Position numbers and translations under genes: made by a program. This document shows positions 19,570 through 30,099 of a DNA stretch of 59,555 bases, one piece after another. The DNA is from Alphaproteobacteria bacterium RIFCSPHIGHO2_02_FULL_46_13 (GTDB taxonomy: Bacteria; Pseudomonadota; Alphaproteobacteria; Micavibrionales; Micavibrionaceae), in assembly GCA_001767915.1 (NCBI GenBank), contig MEMI01000038.1, positions 31,191 through 90,745 of the forward strand, read 5' to 3'. Numbering within the stretch: position 1 is the stretch's first letter; the number at the start of each line of letters is the position of its first letter. The notes under the pieces are model-generated. The model did no database searches. It was not told the origin of the DNA and saw only the letters and a program-made list of their open reading frames with translations.

Positions 19570-20439
19570 TCAATTCTCCATCAACCACCGATACAAAACT
19601 TCAACCTGATCCTCACGATACAATGACGGCACATGGCCTGAATCATCCAGGGTTGTGATAGTATATTTATCATTCGGTTTACGCGCTTTCATTTGCTCGG
19701 CAATTTTTACAGGAAACAAAGTCGATAGGCCGCCGCGTAAGGATAATGTCGGTTGTGTAATTCTCTCCCAATATTCCCACAGCCCGTTTGCACCCAACGG
19801 TTCTTTCTCGAACACATGCACAATATCGGGATCATAATTGCGGATATATTTTCCGTCTGCGCGTTGTTTCAAATAAACATTTGCAAAATATAACCATTGC
19901 TCATCATTCAATTGCCCGCGGGAATAGGGGGTGCCGAGTGCCAGTTTCATAAAGGGAATGGCCTGTTCAGGGGCATCATACACAACATCCATCTTGATGA
20001 CCTTGGCAATAAAATCCAGATCAAATTGCGGAACTTCGGGGCCGATATCCGACAGCATCAGGCGGCGCACAGGTGAATTTTGGGTTCCCGCAAGCCGAAA
20101 TCCCAATAACCCACCGAGTGATACGCCCAACCAATCGCATGACTGAGGCTCATCACATCCAATGTCTTTTAAAAATAAAGTGATGTCATGAATATATTGT
20201 TCAAAATTATAATCATTATAATTGTTGAACTTATCACTCTCGCCACGGCCTGCCAGATCCAGTGCCGCAACTCTATACCCACGCTCCGCCAAATATTCAC
20301 CGACATATTTAAAGTCACCTGAATTTCCGGTAAGGCCAGCAAGGCACACAATCGTTTGCAAATTTTCAGAACCCCAGATTTTATAATGCAATGAATAATC
20401 AAATCCGGAGGCGGTGGTGATAATGCGTTTCATTTCCAT
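19570..20439 (-). CDS. Alpha/beta hydrolase
   Basis: About 289 residues from the ATG at 20439, chosen because AAGGA lies 7 bases upstream; the frame opens 33 bases earlier. It is a typical alpha/beta hydrolase: an oxyanion-region LAGLTGNSGDF, the nucleophile elbow GVSLGG with Ser107, and a C-terminal DSGHVPSL providing the catalytic histidine. The family includes esterases, lipases, C-C hydrolases and thioesterases, and the substrate cannot be told. There is no signal peptide, so it is cytoplasmic. It is divergent from hppA. Confidence 0.85.
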   Translation of the reverse strand: MEMKRIITTASGFDYSLHYKIWGSENLQTIVCLAGLTGNSGDFKYVGEYLAERGYRVAALDLAGRGESDKFNNYNDYNFEQYIHDITLFLKDIGCDEPQSCDWLGVSLGGLLGFRLAGTQNSPVRRLMLSDIGPEVPQFDLDFIAKVIKMDVVYDAPEQAIPFMKLALGTPYSRGQLNDEQWLYFANVYLKQRADGKYIRNYDPDIVHVFEKEPLGANGLWEYWERITQPTLSLRGGLSTLFPVKIAEQMKARKPNDKYTITTLDDSGHVPSLYREDQVEVLYRWLMEN

Positions 20440-20589
20440 TTTAATTTCCTTATGCGTTTTTTGAATATACACCTCTTGCCAGAGATTCGATACAGGCGTA
20501 CATTATAGCGTTGGTTTTTCTGGAAATTATTGCAATGCAAAAATTTTGAAAAAAATTCAAACCTTAATCCCAATCGGGGGGAGATTTAC

Positions 20590-22692
20590 ATGTTACCAGT
20601 ATATCTATTAATAGCGTCATGCGTTGTGCTGGCGTTAATATATGGCCAAGTGGCGTACCGTCAAGTGATGGCAAAGCCCGCAGGCAATGCAAAGATGCAA
20701 GAAATTGCAGCAGCGATTCAAGAAGGTGCAGGTGCTTATCTGACGCGCCAGTATAAAACAATCGGCGGGGTCGGGATATTCGTGGCACTTACGCTGTGGA
20801 TGTTGCTCGGGTCTCATGTTGCTATTGGCTTTGTGAGCGGGGCAATTTTATCAGGCCTTGCTGGGTTCATTGGTATGAACGTATCTGTCCGCGCCAACGT
20901 GCGCGTGGCACAAGCCGCGAGCGAAGGCCGCGCTGAAGCATTAAACGTCTCGTTCAAAGCAGGGGCAATCACAGGCATGTTGGTTGTGGGCTTGGGACTG
21001 GCGGGCGTTGCCGGATACACCTACATCCAAACAGAAATGCAACATTTTGACATCCGCACAACTCTCGAAGGGTTGATTGGATTTGGTTTCGGGGCGTCCC
21101 TCATTTCCATCTTCGCGCGTCTCGGCGGAGGTATCTTTACCAAAGGTGCTGACGTGGGGGCTGACTTGGTGGGTAAGGTTGAAGCAGGTATCCCTGAGGA
21201 CGACCCGCGTAACCCAGCCGTGATTGCCGACAACGTCGGTGATAACGTGGGGGACTGTGCTGGTATGGCGGCTGACTTGTTTGAAACATATGCGGTGACT
21301 GTTGTTGCGGCAATGTTGATTGCATCCAGCGTTTTTGTTGGCGCATCTGTAACACTCGGCATGTTCTTGCCTCTCATTATCGGGGCATTGTGCATTATCG
21401 GCTCAATTGCGGGGACATTCTTTGTGCGTTTCACCAAAACAACCACAACTGTGATGGGCGCACTGTATCGCGGCTTTATCGCAACGGCTATTTTCTCTGC
21501 GTTGCTCGTTGGGGCAATGATTGTCAAACAAGTTGGTCTTGATACGCATCTTGAACTAAAAGGCGGCGGCTTTATCACAGGTAAAGACTTGCTGATATGC
21601 GGTGCTGTCGGTTTGGGTGTGACGGGGCTCCTCGTCTGGATCACTGAATATTACACATCAACCGAATATCGTCCGGTGCGTGAAATTGCCAAAGCGTCCG
21701 AGACTGGTCACGGAACAAACGTCATTCAAGGTCTTGCGGTCTCTATGGAATCCACGGCTTTGCCAGTGATCGTGATTTGTGTTGGTATCTATATTGCCTT
21801 CCATGTTGCGGGTCTTTACGGCATTGCAACGGCTGCGACAACCATGTTGTCATTGGCTGGTATGGTGGTTGCCCTCGATGCGTTCGGGCCTGTCACGGAT
21901 AACGCAGGTGGTATTGCCGAAATGGCAGGGCTTCCTGACCATGTCCGTGAAGTGACCGATGAACTTGATGCTGTCGGGAACACAACCAAAGCAGTGACCA
22001 AAGGCTATGCGATTGGTTCTGCTGGTCTTGCGGCACTGGTGTTGTTTGCGGGTTATACCGAAGAAATCAAACATTACATTCCAAAGCTTGGTGATCTTCC
22101 ATTCTCGCTCCAAGACCCTTATGTCGTGATCGGGCTCTTTATCGGTGGGCTGTTGCCTTACCTGTTTGGCGCCATGTCGATGACGGCGGTTGGTCGTGCG
22201 GCGGGAGCCGTGGTGATTGAGGTGCGTCGTCAATTCCGCGATATCCCTGGCATCATGGAAGGAACTGCAAAACCTGAATACGGAACTGCTGTTGATTTGT
22301 TGACCAAGGCCGCAATCCGCGAAATGGTTTTGCCGTCTTTGTTGCCTGTTGGTGCGCCAATCGTCCTGTTCTGCGTGATTTATAAACTCGCGGGACTGGC
22401 TGCGGCCTTCCAATCTCTCGGCGCATTGCTGATGGGAACAATTGTGACAGGTCTCTTTGTTGCAATCTCAATGACCTCTGGTGGTGGTGCATGGGATAAC
22501 GCCAAGAAATATATTGAAAGCGGTCATTACGGGGGCAAAGGTTCCGACGCCCACAAAGCCGCCGTCACAGGCGACACTGTCGGCGACCCATACAAAGACA
22601 CCGCCGGCCCAGCCGTCAACCCATTGATCAAAATTGCCAACATCGTTGCAATTATTCTGGTCGCGATTGTTGCGAAAAGCATGGGCCAATAA
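20590..22692 (+). CDS. hppA: Membrane proton-translocating pyrophosphatase, K+-independent type
   Basis: About 700 residues and about 16 membrane helices. It hydrolyses pyrophosphate and pumps protons out of the cytoplasm. The catalytic loop is visible as [11 protein letters not shown] followed by [20 protein letters not shown], which binds Mg-PPi. The sequence GNTTKA at 463-468 has lysine (467) where K+-dependent enzymes have alanine, which marks the K+-independent proton-pumping class. The start at 20590 has GGGGAG 6 bases upstream; the longer frame from 20530 lacks this. A strong terminator follows, so the gene is monocistronic. Confidence 0.96.
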   Translation: MLPVYLLIASCVVLALIYGQVAYRQVMAKPAGNAKMQEIAAAIQEGAGAYLTRQYKTIGGVGIFVALTLWMLLGSHVAIGFVSGAILSGLAGFIGMNVSVRANVRVAQAASEGRAEALNVSFKAGAITGMLVVGLGLAGVAGYTYIQTEMQHFDIRTTLEGLIGFGFGASLISIFARLGGGIFTKGADVGADLVGKVEAGIPEDDPRNPAVIADNVGDNVGDCAGMAADLFETYAVTVVAAMLIASSVFVGASVTLGMFLPLIIGALCIIGSIAGTFFVRFTKTTTTVMGALYRGFIATAIFSALLVGAMIVKQVGLDTHLELKGGGFITGKDLLICGAVGLGVTGLLVWITEYYTSTEYRPVREIAKASETGHGTNVIQGLAVSMESTALPVIVICVGIYIAFHVAGLYGIATAATTMLSLAGMVVALDAFGPVTDNAGGIAEMAGLPDHVREVTDELDAVGNTTKAVTKGYAIGSAGLAALVLFAGYTEEIKHYIPKLGDLPFSLQDPYVVIGLFIGGLLPYLFGAMSMTAVGRAAGAVVIEVRRQFRDIPGIMEGTAKPEYGTAVDLLTKAAIREMVLPSLLPVGAPIVLFCVIYKLAGLAAAFQSLGALLMGTIVTGLFVAISMTSGGGAWDNAKKYIESGHYGGKGSDAHKAAVTGDTVGDPYKDTAGPAVNPLIKIANIVAIILVAIVAKSMGQ

Positions 22693-22710
22693 TTAATCAT
22701 TCGATAAATG

Positions 22711-22742
22711 AAAACCCCGCAGATTTTTCTGTGGGGTTTTTT
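22711..22742 (+). terminator. Rho-independent terminator after hppA
   Basis: AACCCCGCAG pairs with CTGTGGGGTT around a short T-rich loop, with one G-U pair, and is followed by TTTTTT. It sits 18 bases after the hppA stop. An A-run on the other flank means it may also serve the convergent leftward gene ending at 22758. Confidence 0.85.
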
Positions 22743-22757
22743 ATTGATATAAGTGAG

Positions 22758-23807
22758 TTATTTTAATTGAGCAAAAGCCTTCATTGCGGCATCCCACGAT
22801 GGTTTAGGTGTTCCATCTTCGCGGAGTAATCCTAATGAACAGAGGAAGCCTTGAAAATCTTTTCCCTGTTGGGTCAATGAGAATAAACCACCCATACCGT
22901 AATATCCGATAAGACCTTTGCAGCCTTTTTCATCAAAATCATGGAGGGCGAAAATACTTGCAAACTTGATTTGCGGTCTTTTTTGGATGGCGGGAATAAT
23001 GGTTTCAAAAAACTTTGCCTGCTGCGCTTCCGAACTTCCCTTGATGATGGACGGATACCCGATCTCTTGCAATACAACTGGTTTTTCGCCTGCGATTTTT
23101 AAAATCATATCCAGTTGTGCGGGTGTATCCTCGGGCTTGGTCGGTATCATATCAATGATGGGGTAATAGGTCATAAAGGCTGCATCGCTGATACCGATCA
23201 ATTGCTTTGCAAACGCTGCGCGCACCCCGCCTTTTGAAAGGCCTTCAAATGTAACGGTGAATCCGACTTGGGTGGTCGGAAAAATATCTTTCACTGTTTT
23301 TTGAGCAGACACAGCAAATTTTAGGAAAGCCTCTATTTCATCCGGATGATTTTCAAAATAGACATCGGACTCATTCGCAATCACCAAATAATTGGGTGGT
23401 GTAGCCAGCTCTGTTTTTAATCTTCCGATAATATCCGCATATCTTTTAATCAATTCCGGATCATCCCAAGATATGTCCATGATATCGGATGGCAAAACAC
23501 GTTTGACCGTATCAATAACAGTGACGCCGTAATATTGCCCTTGGTTCAGGCCGTTGGCGATTGAATATCTGACACCACCTAATTCTTTTGTCAGGGCATC
23601 CGTATCACCCTTTTCGGGTTCCAGTTTCTCCCAACCCGACACAGTCAACGCATATTTTGCGGGGGCTTGAGAGGCCACAATTTGAACGGCTTTTGCAAAA
23701 TCAGTATTTTTATCAGGCCAAGCAACAATAGAAAACTCTGCCGCATGGGCAGAGTTCATTGTGAGTAATATGGAGATGGAAACAATAATAACTTTAATCA
23801 TATCCAT
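22758..23807 (-). CDS. Secreted TIM-barrel protein, glycoside-hydrolase-like (clan GH-A pattern)
   Basis: 349 residues with a signal peptide (1-22, AHA-AE). Two glutamates sit in places typical of retaining GH-A glycosidases: Glu146 in YLVIANESD, after strand 4 in the usual NE pattern (acid/base), and Glu248 in PVVLQEIGYPS (nucleophile, strand 7). TYYP at 213-216 sits between them, and SIFALHDFDEKG follows at strand 8. This suggests a galactanase- or glucanase-like enzyme acting on a periplasmic or external polysaccharide. I cannot assign a family number. The start has GGA upstream. It lies 16 bases after secA on the same strand, so it may be read from the secA transcript. Confidence 0.65.
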   Translation of the reverse strand: MDMIKVIIVSISILLTMNSAHAAEFSIVAWPDKNTDFAKAVQIVASQAPAKYALTVSGWEKLEPEKGDTDALTKELGGVRYSIANGLNQGQYYGVTVIDTVKRVLPSDIMDISWDDPELIKRYADIIGRLKTELATPPNYLVIANESDVYFENHPDEIEAFLKFAVSAQKTVKDIFPTTQVGFTVTFEGLSKGGVRAAFAKQLIGISDAAFMTYYPIIDMIPTKPEDTPAQLDMILKIAGEKPVVLQEIGYPSIIKGSSEAQQAKFFETIIPAIQKRPQIKFASIFALHDFDEKGCKGLIGYYGMGGLFSLTQQGKDFQGFLCSLGLLREDGTPKPSWDAAMKAFAQLK

Positions 23808-23823
23808 CTTTTATCCTTTTGTT

Positions 23824-26553
23824 TTAATCGATTTTGCCGTGGCAATATTTGAATTTCTTGCCAGATCCGCATGGGCAGTCGGAATTGCGCGGAACATTTC
23901 CCATCCATGTGGTTGGGTCGTTCTCGTCAAAGCGTTTGCGGAACGGAATGGGCGCACGAGCCTCTGCCATGTTGGCTTCGGACTCGAGAGCTGGGTCGGT
24001 GCGGGTGAGGCGGGCGAGTTTTTCTTCTTCCTCACGCTTTTGAGCTTCCATCCGTGCAAAGGTTTGCTCGTCAGTGTTGATTTCAACAAGAGACAGGTTC
24101 TGCACAATCATTGTGCTTAAACGTGTGGTCATGGCGTTGAACAGGTTAAACGCTTCTGATTTATATTCATTGAGCGGGTCACGTTGCGCAAAGGCGCGCA
24201 GGTTAATCCCCTGACGCAGATGGTCAAGATGCAACAAATGCTCTTTCCAGCTTTGATCGAGCAAACGCAACACGAAAGATTTTTCAATATGGTCAAAGAA
24301 TTTATCGCCAGCGCGTGCGCGTTTGGCCGCCATCAATTCATCTGATGCTTTGATGATACGGGCTTCAATTTCTTCGTTGGCAATGCCTTCTTCCTTTGCC
24401 CAATCTTCGATTGGTAAATCAAGGTTGAGGAGGGCATGTACTTCGGATTTAAGACCCGTGACATCCCATTGCTCCGCATAGGCGTTTTCTGGAATAGCAG
24501 CATTCACAAGATCAGAAATCACATTGTGACGCATATCATTGACCATGTCAGAAATGCTTTCGGCATTCATAATTTCGTGGCGGTCTTCGTAAATTTGTTT
24601 CCGTTGGTCGTTCATCACGTTGTCGTATTTCAACAGGTTTTTACGAATTTCATAGTTCTGTTGTTCAACGCGTGTTTGCGCTTTCTCCAATGCTTTCGAC
24701 AGCCAAGGGTGGGTGAGGGCTTCACCGTCTTTCAGGCCGATGGATTTGCTGGACAATACTGCCTCCAGCGCATCGGGTGAGAAAATACGCATCAAATCAT
24801 CTTGGGTGGACAGGAAGAAAGTCGATGCCCCCGGGTCACCTTGGCGACCTGAACGACCACGCAATTGGTTGTCGATACGGCGAGATTCGTGACGCTCTGT
24901 CCCGATCACATAAAGGCCGCCAGCCGCCAAAACAATTTCCTTGTCCTTGGCAACTTCGTCATTAATTTTGGCTTCAATCGCTGCGCGTTGTTCAGGCGTT
25001 GCATCTGCAGGGGTTTCGTGGAGAATACGCATTTCGGCGTTACCACCCAATTTAATGTCCGTTCCACGACCCGCCATGTTGGTCGCAATGGTCACTGCGC
25101 CAGAACGACCTGCTTGCGAAATAATCGAAGCCTCTTGCTCGTGATAACGGGCGTTCAATACTTGGTGTGGAATTTTTGCTTTTTTCAGGCTCTCGGATAA
25201 AGCTTCTGATTTTTCAATCGATACAGTGCCTACCAGAACAGGTTGTTTGCGGGCATGGCAAACTTTAATCAGTTCGATAATCGCGCGTTCTTTATCCGGT
25301 GCGGATTTATAAATTTTATCGTTTTCATCAATACGGGCAACAGGCACGTTGGTCGGAATTTCGACAACGCCCAATTTATAAATGTCCATAAATTCTGACG
25401 CTTCGGTCATCGCCGTTCCCGTCATCCCCGCCAATTTCGGATACAGGCGGAAATAATTCTGGAAGGTGATGGAGGCCAGAGTTTGGTTTTCGTTTTGAAT
25501 GGTCACGCCTTCTTTGGCTTCCAATGCTTGGTGCAACCCTTCGGAATAACGGCGACCATCCATCATACGGCCTGTGAATTCATCAATGATAATGACCTTG
25601 TCATCTTTCACGATGTAATCTGTATCGCGGCTGAATAATTTATGAGCGCGGAGGGCTTGGTTCACATGGTGAACAAGGCTGATATTATGCGCATCATATA
25701 ACCCGCCAGTGATGAGCAGATTATGTTCTTTCAAAAGCTCTTCGATTTTCTCAACACCCGCTTCGGATAAAATAACCGTCTTGGCTTTTTCATCTTTTTC
25801 GTAATCTTCAGGGGCGAGAAGCGGGATGAGTTTGTTAACAGACATATACATATCCGTCGCATTTTCAGTCGGACCCGAGATAATCAGAGGCGTACGCGCC
25901 TCATCCACCAGAATAGAGTCAACTTCGTCAACGATGGCATAGTTAAATTCACGTTGCGCCATGTCGGCCAAATTATATTTCATGTTGTCGCGCAGATAAT
26001 CGAAACCAAATTCGTTATTTGTTCCGTATGTAATGTCCGCAGCATAGGCCTCTTGTCTGGTGGTGTCGGGCATGTTGGATACGATGCAACCGATGGACAG
26101 ACCCAACCAGTTATAAAGTTTTCCCATCCATTCAGAGTCACGTTTGGCTAGATAGTCGTTGACGGTCACAACGTGAACACCTTTCCCTGAAATCGCATTC
26201 AGGTAAACAGGGAGTGTCGCCATCAGGGTTTTACCTTCCCCTGTGCGCATTTCTGCAATCTTTCCTTGGTGGAGCGTGATACCGCCGATCAACTGCACAT
26301 CGAAATGGCGCATGCCGAAAACACGTTTCGACGCTTCGCGCACAACGGCAAAAGCCTCGGGCAAAAGAGAGTCGAGAGTGGCGCCGCCTTCAATTCGGGA
26401 TCTGAATTCCTGTGTCTTGGCTTTTAGCTCATCATCGCTGAGTTTCGCGATGGATGGTTCAAGCGCGTTGATCTCTTCAACCTTACTGCGCATATTTTTA
26501 ATAACGCGTTCGTTGCTGGAGCCAAAAATCTTAGTTGCAAAGTTCAAGAGCAT
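23824..26553 (-). CDS. secA: Preprotein translocase ATPase SecA
   Basis: 909 residues. The motor that drives unfolded preproteins through SecYEG. Visible are the Walker A region [11 protein letters not shown] (about 101-111), the DEAD-like [20 protein letters not shown] (about 210-229), [23 protein letters not shown], and the C-terminal zinc- and SecB-binding [14 protein letters not shown]. The start has AAGGA 9 bases upstream of the ATG. It is divergent from a parvulin-type isomerase gene, as is usual in alphaproteobacteria. The 195-base gap 26554-26748 must hold both promoters; I see no regulatory hairpin in it. Confidence 0.97.
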   Translation of the reverse strand: MLLNFATKIFGSSNERVIKNMRSKVEEINALEPSIAKLSDDELKAKTQEFRSRIEGGATLDSLLPEAFAVVREASKRVFGMRHFDVQLIGGITLHQGKIAEMRTGEGKTLMATLPVYLNAISGKGVHVVTVNDYLAKRDSEWMGKLYNWLGLSIGCIVSNMPDTTRQEAYAADITYGTNNEFGFDYLRDNMKYNLADMAQREFNYAIVDEVDSILVDEARTPLIISGPTENATDMYMSVNKLIPLLAPEDYEKDEKAKTVILSEAGVEKIEELLKEHNLLITGGLYDAHNISLVHHVNQALRAHKLFSRDTDYIVKDDKVIIIDEFTGRMMDGRRYSEGLHQALEAKEGVTIQNENQTLASITFQNYFRLYPKLAGMTGTAMTEASEFMDIYKLGVVEIPTNVPVARIDENDKIYKSAPDKERAIIELIKVCHARKQPVLVGTVSIEKSEALSESLKKAKIPHQVLNARYHEQEASIISQAGRSGAVTIATNMAGRGTDIKLGGNAEMRILHETPADATPEQRAAIEAKINDEVAKDKEIVLAAGGLYVIGTERHESRRIDNQLRGRSGRQGDPGASTFFLSTQDDLMRIFSPDALEAVLSSKSIGLKDGEALTHPWLSKALEKAQTRVEQQNYEIRKNLLKYDNVMNDQRKQIYEDRHEIMNAESISDMVNDMRHNVISDLVNAAIPENAYAEQWDVTGLKSEVHALLNLDLPIEDWAKEEGIANEEIEARIIKASDELMAAKRARAGDKFFDHIEKSFVLRLLDQSWKEHLLHLDHLRQGINLRAFAQRDPLNEYKSEAFNLFNAMTTRLSTMIVQNLSLVEINTDEQTFARMEAQKREEEEKLARLTRTDPALESEANMAEARAPIPFRKRFDENDPTTWMGNVPRNSDCPCGSGKKFKYCHGKID

Positions 26554-26748
26554 AGTGAATCAAATCCTTTTCGTAATGCCCTCTGATATAAGGCTTATCG
26601 GACAGCACGTCAATGAAATGAGGGCTGGAAAAAGAAAGAAATAACATTATATATGCATTATCTTTCCTCTTGCTCTTGGTGGAAAGCTATGTACAAATAA
26701 GCACAGGACGAAATCTATTTCCCTAATATTTAAAAACGAGGTTTAAGA

Positions 26749-27774
26749 ATGAAGACTTTTACTGCTATTGCATTGGCACTGTTGGTTGGTGCGGGCGTTG
26801 GATACGGCGTATTCAACTATATGGGTTCAAAAACGGTAGATACTCCAGCTACCGAAGCAGCCCAGTCTGCTGCAACTGAGGTTGCTAAAACCGAACCGGC
26901 TGCCGAAGCCGTTCATGGTGAAGATGATCCTGTCGTTGCGAAAATAAATGGCAAACCAGTTTACCGTACTGACGTTATGGACTTCATCAAAACATTGCCA
27001 CCACAAATGCAACAAGCTGACCCTAAAGCAATTTTCCCAATGGCTTTGGAACAAGTGATCAGCGGTAAGATCGTTGATGAAAAAGCGGCTGCAGCAAATC
27101 TTGATAATGATCCTGCTGTCCTCAAACGCATGGCAATGGCAAAAACACAAATCATTCGCGCTGTTTATGCTGAAAATGCAATCGACAAAGGTTTTTCCCA
27201 AGACCTCGTGAAAAAAACCTATGATGACATCATCAAAGGAATGCCAAAAGTTGAAGAAGTTCACGCCCGTCACATTTTGGTCGATGACGAAGCTAAAGCA
27301 AAAGACATTATTTCTAAATTGGCTGGCGGCGCAAAATTCGAAGATCTGGCCAAAGAATTCTCTAAAGACAAGTCAAACAGCGCAACAGGCGGTGACCTCG
27401 GTTACTTCGCGCAAACTGACATGGTGAAAGAATTCTCCGAAGCTGCCTTCGCGTTGAAAGCAAATGAATTTACAAAAACCCCTGTGAAAACACAGTTCGG
27501 TTTCCATGTGATCCAATCTCTGGATAAACGTGAACGCCCTGCACCAAAATTCGAAGATGTAAAAACGCAAGTCGAAGGACAAGTGCGTCGTGACATCTTG
27601 GAAAAATTGGTTGCCGAATGGAATAAATCTGCAACTGTCGAAAAATTCGATTTCGATGGTAAACCAGTTGTTGCCGCAAAACCTGAAGCAACTCCTGCCC
27701 CTGCTACTGATGCAAAACCAGCTGAAGAAAAACCTGCAGAAGATAAAAAAGTAGAAGATAAAAAAGCAGAGTAA
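26749..27774 (+). CDS. Periplasmic parvulin-type peptidyl-prolyl cis-trans isomerase
   Basis: 341 residues. An N-terminal signal or anchor (MKTFTAIALALLVGAGVGYG), a SurA-like helical chaperone region (about 60-160), a PpiC rotamase domain (about 168-265, with ARHILV, GGDLGYF and FGFHVIQ), and a C-terminal Pro/Ala/Lys/Glu-rich tail (EEKPAEDKKVEDKKAE). It likely assists folding of exported proteins, fitting its place divergent from secA. GAGG lies 8 bases before the ATG. A terminator follows. The low-complexity tail is unstructured and may bind the envelope; that is inference. Confidence 0.9.
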   Translation: MKTFTAIALALLVGAGVGYGVFNYMGSKTVDTPATEAAQSAATEVAKTEPAAEAVHGEDDPVVAKINGKPVYRTDVMDFIKTLPPQMQQADPKAIFPMALEQVISGKIVDEKAAAANLDNDPAVLKRMAMAKTQIIRAVYAENAIDKGFSQDLVKKTYDDIIKGMPKVEEVHARHILVDDEAKAKDIISKLAGGAKFEDLAKEFSKDKSNSATGGDLGYFAQTDMVKEFSEAAFALKANEFTKTPVKTQFGFHVIQSLDKRERPAPKFEDVKTQVEGQVRRDILEKLVAEWNKSATVEKFDFDGKPVVAAKPEATPAPATDAKPAEEKPAEDKKVEDKKAE

Positions 27775-27803
27775 TTTTCTGTGATTTTATAAATATCATT
27801 TGT

Positions 27804-27831
27804 ATCCCCGCTTTTGCGGGGATGCTTTTTT
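27804..27831 (+). terminator. Rho-independent terminator between the isomerase gene and mutT
   Basis: ATCCCCGC and GCGGGGAT form a perfect 8-base-pair stem around TTTT, followed by GCTTTTTT. It lies 30 bases after the isomerase stop and 15 bases before the mutT ATG, so it separates the two or attenuates read-through into mutT. Confidence 0.85.
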
Positions 27832-27845
27832 GAAAAGGTGAATGA

Positions 27846-28304
27846 ATGTCGATCAAATTATCCTGTGCCGAAGCCTTAGCCGCACCACCACCTGATATGC
27901 CCACCAAAAAGATTGTGCATGTGGTTGCCGCCGTCCTCATTGACCGTAAAAAACGCATCCTTGTGGCACAACGCCCCGAAGGGAAAGCCATGGCGGGGTT
28001 GTGGGAATTTCCGGGCGGGAAGATCGAAGCGGGGGAAATCCCCGAATATGCCCTGATGCGCGAACTCCGCGAAGAATTGGGGATTGAGACCCGCCCCTGC
28101 GGCATGTGGCCCATCGGCTTTGCCTCCCATAATTACCCCGACTTTCATCTGGTGATGCCCGTCTTCGCCATCCGTGTCTGGAGTGGCGACCTTCAATCAA
28201 AAGAGGGGCAGGCGTTCAAATGGGTAACGGTTCAGGAACTTTATGCCCTTGAGATGCCTGAGGCGGATAAGCCACTTATTCCGCAGTTGGGGGCTTTGTT
28301 ATAA
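27846..28304 (+). CDS. mutT: 8-oxo-dGTP diphosphatase (Nudix hydrolase)
   Basis: 152 residues. The full Nudix box is present at about 56-78: GGKIEAGEIPEYALMREL continuing into REELGI, fitting Gx5Ex7REUxEExGU. LVAQRPEGKAMAGLWEFPGG is typical of MutT-type sanitisers that remove oxidised dGTP from the nucleotide pool. The start has AAGGTG 6 bases upstream. In other alphaproteobacteria it usually lies in a secA-isomerase-argJ-mutT neighbourhood; argJ is missing here. Confidence 0.9.
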   Translation: MSIKLSCAEALAAPPPDMPTKKIVHVVAAVLIDRKKRILVAQRPEGKAMAGLWEFPGGKIEAGEIPEYALMRELREELGIETRPCGMWPIGFASHNYPDFHLVMPVFAIRVWSGDLQSKEGQAFKWVTVQELYALEMPEADKPLIPQLGALL

Positions 28305-28366
28305 TATTGACATATTGTAATATTTTTACTATGTTCCTTAAAATCAATTTAAGCATGGAGCAAAAA

Positions 28367-28567
28367 ATGGCTGACAATCAAAAAGGTATGACTCAAGCAG
28401 AATATGACGAATTGAAGGCAGGATTGCTTCAAGTTTTTCGGGAAAACGTAAAGCTTGATAATCAAGGTACTTACAGTCGCCAACAAACCCTTGGCCTTGC
28501 CGCCGCCCAAGCTGCTAAAGCTTTAATTGCCTTGGAAGAGCATGTTCTCAATCGCAGTCTTAAATAA
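28367..28567 (+). CDS. Small hypothetical cytoplasmic protein
   Basis: 66 residues from the ATG at 28367, which has GGAG 6 bases upstream; a longer frame from 28307 lacks a site. The protein is helical, with GMTQAEYDELKAGLLQVF, a charged middle and an alanine-rich C-terminal helix (LGLAAAQAAKALIALEEHVL). There is no membrane segment or known motif. It lies 62 bases after mutT on the same strand. Function is unknown. Confidence 0.6.
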   Translation: MADNQKGMTQAEYDELKAGLLQVFRENVKLDNQGTYSRQQTLGLAAAQAAKALIALEEHVLNRSLK

Positions 28568-28613
28568 TCAACATTCGATTGAAGTGCGTGATGGCTATCG
28601 CTAAGATATTGTC

Positions 28614-29366
28614 ATGTACCACTCCATCTACGACTTCAAAGATTTTTACAACTCCCCGATGGGCGGGGTTGTGAAGCATGTCCTGCGCCAGAAAATCCGT
28701 TCTTACTGGGATAATGTCAAAGGCCTGCGCGTGGTCGGTATTGGTTACACCCAACCCTATCTGGATTTATTTGCGGGGGAGGCAGAGCGGTGCATTTGTA
28801 TCAACCCTGCCGAACATGGCAGTTATCCATGGCCTGAGGCTGCACAGAATTTAAGTGTCCTTGCCGAAGAAACAGAATTGCCGATTGAAACCAATTCCGT
28901 TGACCGCGTGTTGCTGGTTCATTCGCTGGAGTTCGCAGAATTGCCGAAATCCAATTTGCAAGAAATCTTCCGCATTTTAAAAAGCAACGGACGCCTAATT
29001 GTCCTCGCACCCAATCGTCGCGGATTATGGTCGCGGGCGGAATGGGCTCCCTTTGGTCACGGCACGCCTTATTCGGGCGATCAATTGCGGTTCTTGCTAC
29101 GGGATAATTTATTCGTGTATGAACGATCCTGCACGGCTTTATATGTTCCGCCTTTCAGGTGGAATATCGTCAGACGGTCTTTTGAATATTTCGAAGCCGC
29201 CATGCCCTATATCCTGCCGCGCATTGGCGGGCTGCATATAGTTGAGGTGAGTAAGCAGGTTTATTCAGGCACAGCAATAGCAGCGGACTCGAAAGTGATT
29301 ATCCGCGCAAGGCCAGTAACCGCGCCTATTTCCACTTCAGTTCAGGTAAGCCGGAAATCCTCATAG
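28614..29366 (+). CDS. SAM-dependent methyltransferase (class I)
   Basis: 250 residues. A class I methyltransferase fold is suggested by motif I (GLRVVGIGYTQPYLDLF, about 37-53), an acidic post-strand region, VDRVLLVHSLEF (motif IV position) and LKSNGRLIVLAPNRRGLWSR, which is the common strand-5 region of Methyltransf_11 proteins. It is close to the family found beside gloB in alphaproteobacteria; the substrate is unknown. The start has only a weak site (AAG). Its last 41 bases overlap the convergent DUF2125 gene. Confidence 0.8.
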   Translation: MYHSIYDFKDFYNSPMGGVVKHVLRQKIRSYWDNVKGLRVVGIGYTQPYLDLFAGEAERCICINPAEHGSYPWPEAAQNLSVLAEETELPIETNSVDRVLLVHSLEFAELPKSNLQEIFRILKSNGRLIVLAPNRRGLWSRAEWAPFGHGTPYSGDQLRFLLRDNLFVYERSCTALYVPPFRWNIVRRSFEYFEAAMPYILPRIGGLHIVEVSKQVYSGTAIAADSKVIIRARPVTAPISTSVQVSRKSS

Positions 29367-30099
29367 GGCCGAAATAGAGACCGCGCTTTTGAATTTTAAG
29401 CGTTGTCTCGAAATATTTTTCACCCGTTTTCGGATCGATTTGCGTCATCATATTTAAAAAATTTCTGGCAATCGCAATGGTCTTTTCGCCTTTATCTTGG
29501 GCGATGGTATCCAGTAATGTGTCCATCCCGATCACTCGGGCATTAATATCGGCGGTCATTTGCAGGTCATCATCCAACCCCAATGTACCCGATCCGCGCG
29601 CATAGATATTTCCGGATTTTAAAATGATATTTTGAATGATCATCTGATGCCCGTCCTTTTGCCATGCTGCGACATCATCACGTTTATCGCTGGATGGAAT
29701 ACGCGGCGCCACAAATTGCAAATAGGCATAGTCAAAATTCAAATCGCGTTCCAGATAGCGACTGGATATTTTAAGTCCCTGTGGCGCATCCAATATCTGG
29801 ACTTGGTGAGGAACGGGAAAGCCGGTAAAAATAATCTCAGGCGTATCAATCTTTACCCCCGCAACCTGTTCGAATGTGCCTGAAAATTTGGCGGTCGGGA
29901 CAAGCGGATAACCATTGAAATGCGGTTGTTCACCCGTAATGACAAAATTTTCTTTGTCCTGCCAGACCATATTCAAATAGGCCTCGGCACGTTTGGTGAA
30001 CGAATACCATGCCAGTGTATAAATGCTAAAAAACACAATCACAATCAACGACAGAATGATGGCAATGCCCTTTAGAAATTTTTTGAATTTTATGTTCAT
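29326..30099 (-). CDS. DUF2125 domain-containing protein
   Basis: 257 residues with an N-terminal membrane helix (LKGIAIILSLIVIVFFSIYT) and a large periplasmic part. The DUF2125 pattern is present: aromatic WYSF after the helix, HFNGYPLVPTAKFSGTF near 60-76 and the closing GLYFGPMRISGLPELKW. The role of the family is unknown; the long beta-rich domain suggests an AsmA-like lipid or envelope protein (inference). It overlaps plsC by four bases and lies in a plsC-ydcF-ftsX-ftsE cluster, which points to an envelope task. Confidence 0.8.
   Translation of the reverse strand: MNIKFKKFLKGIAIILSLIVIVFFSIYTLAWYSFTKRAEAYLNMVWQDKENFVITGEQPHFNGYPLVPTAKFSGTFEQVAGVKIDTPEIIFTGFPVPHQVQILDAPQGLKISSRYLERDLNFDYAYLQFVAPRIPSSDKRDDVAAWQKDGHQMIIQNIILKSGNIYARGSGTLGLDDDLQMTADINARVIGMDTLLDTIAQDKGEKTIAIARNFLNMMTQIDPKTGEKYFETTLKIQKRGLYFGPMRISGLPELKWK

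Noticed and set aside
21850-22413. 187-codon leftward frame inside hppA
   Set aside because: Shadow of a GC-rich membrane-protein gene; composition is low-complexity and no family match is visible.
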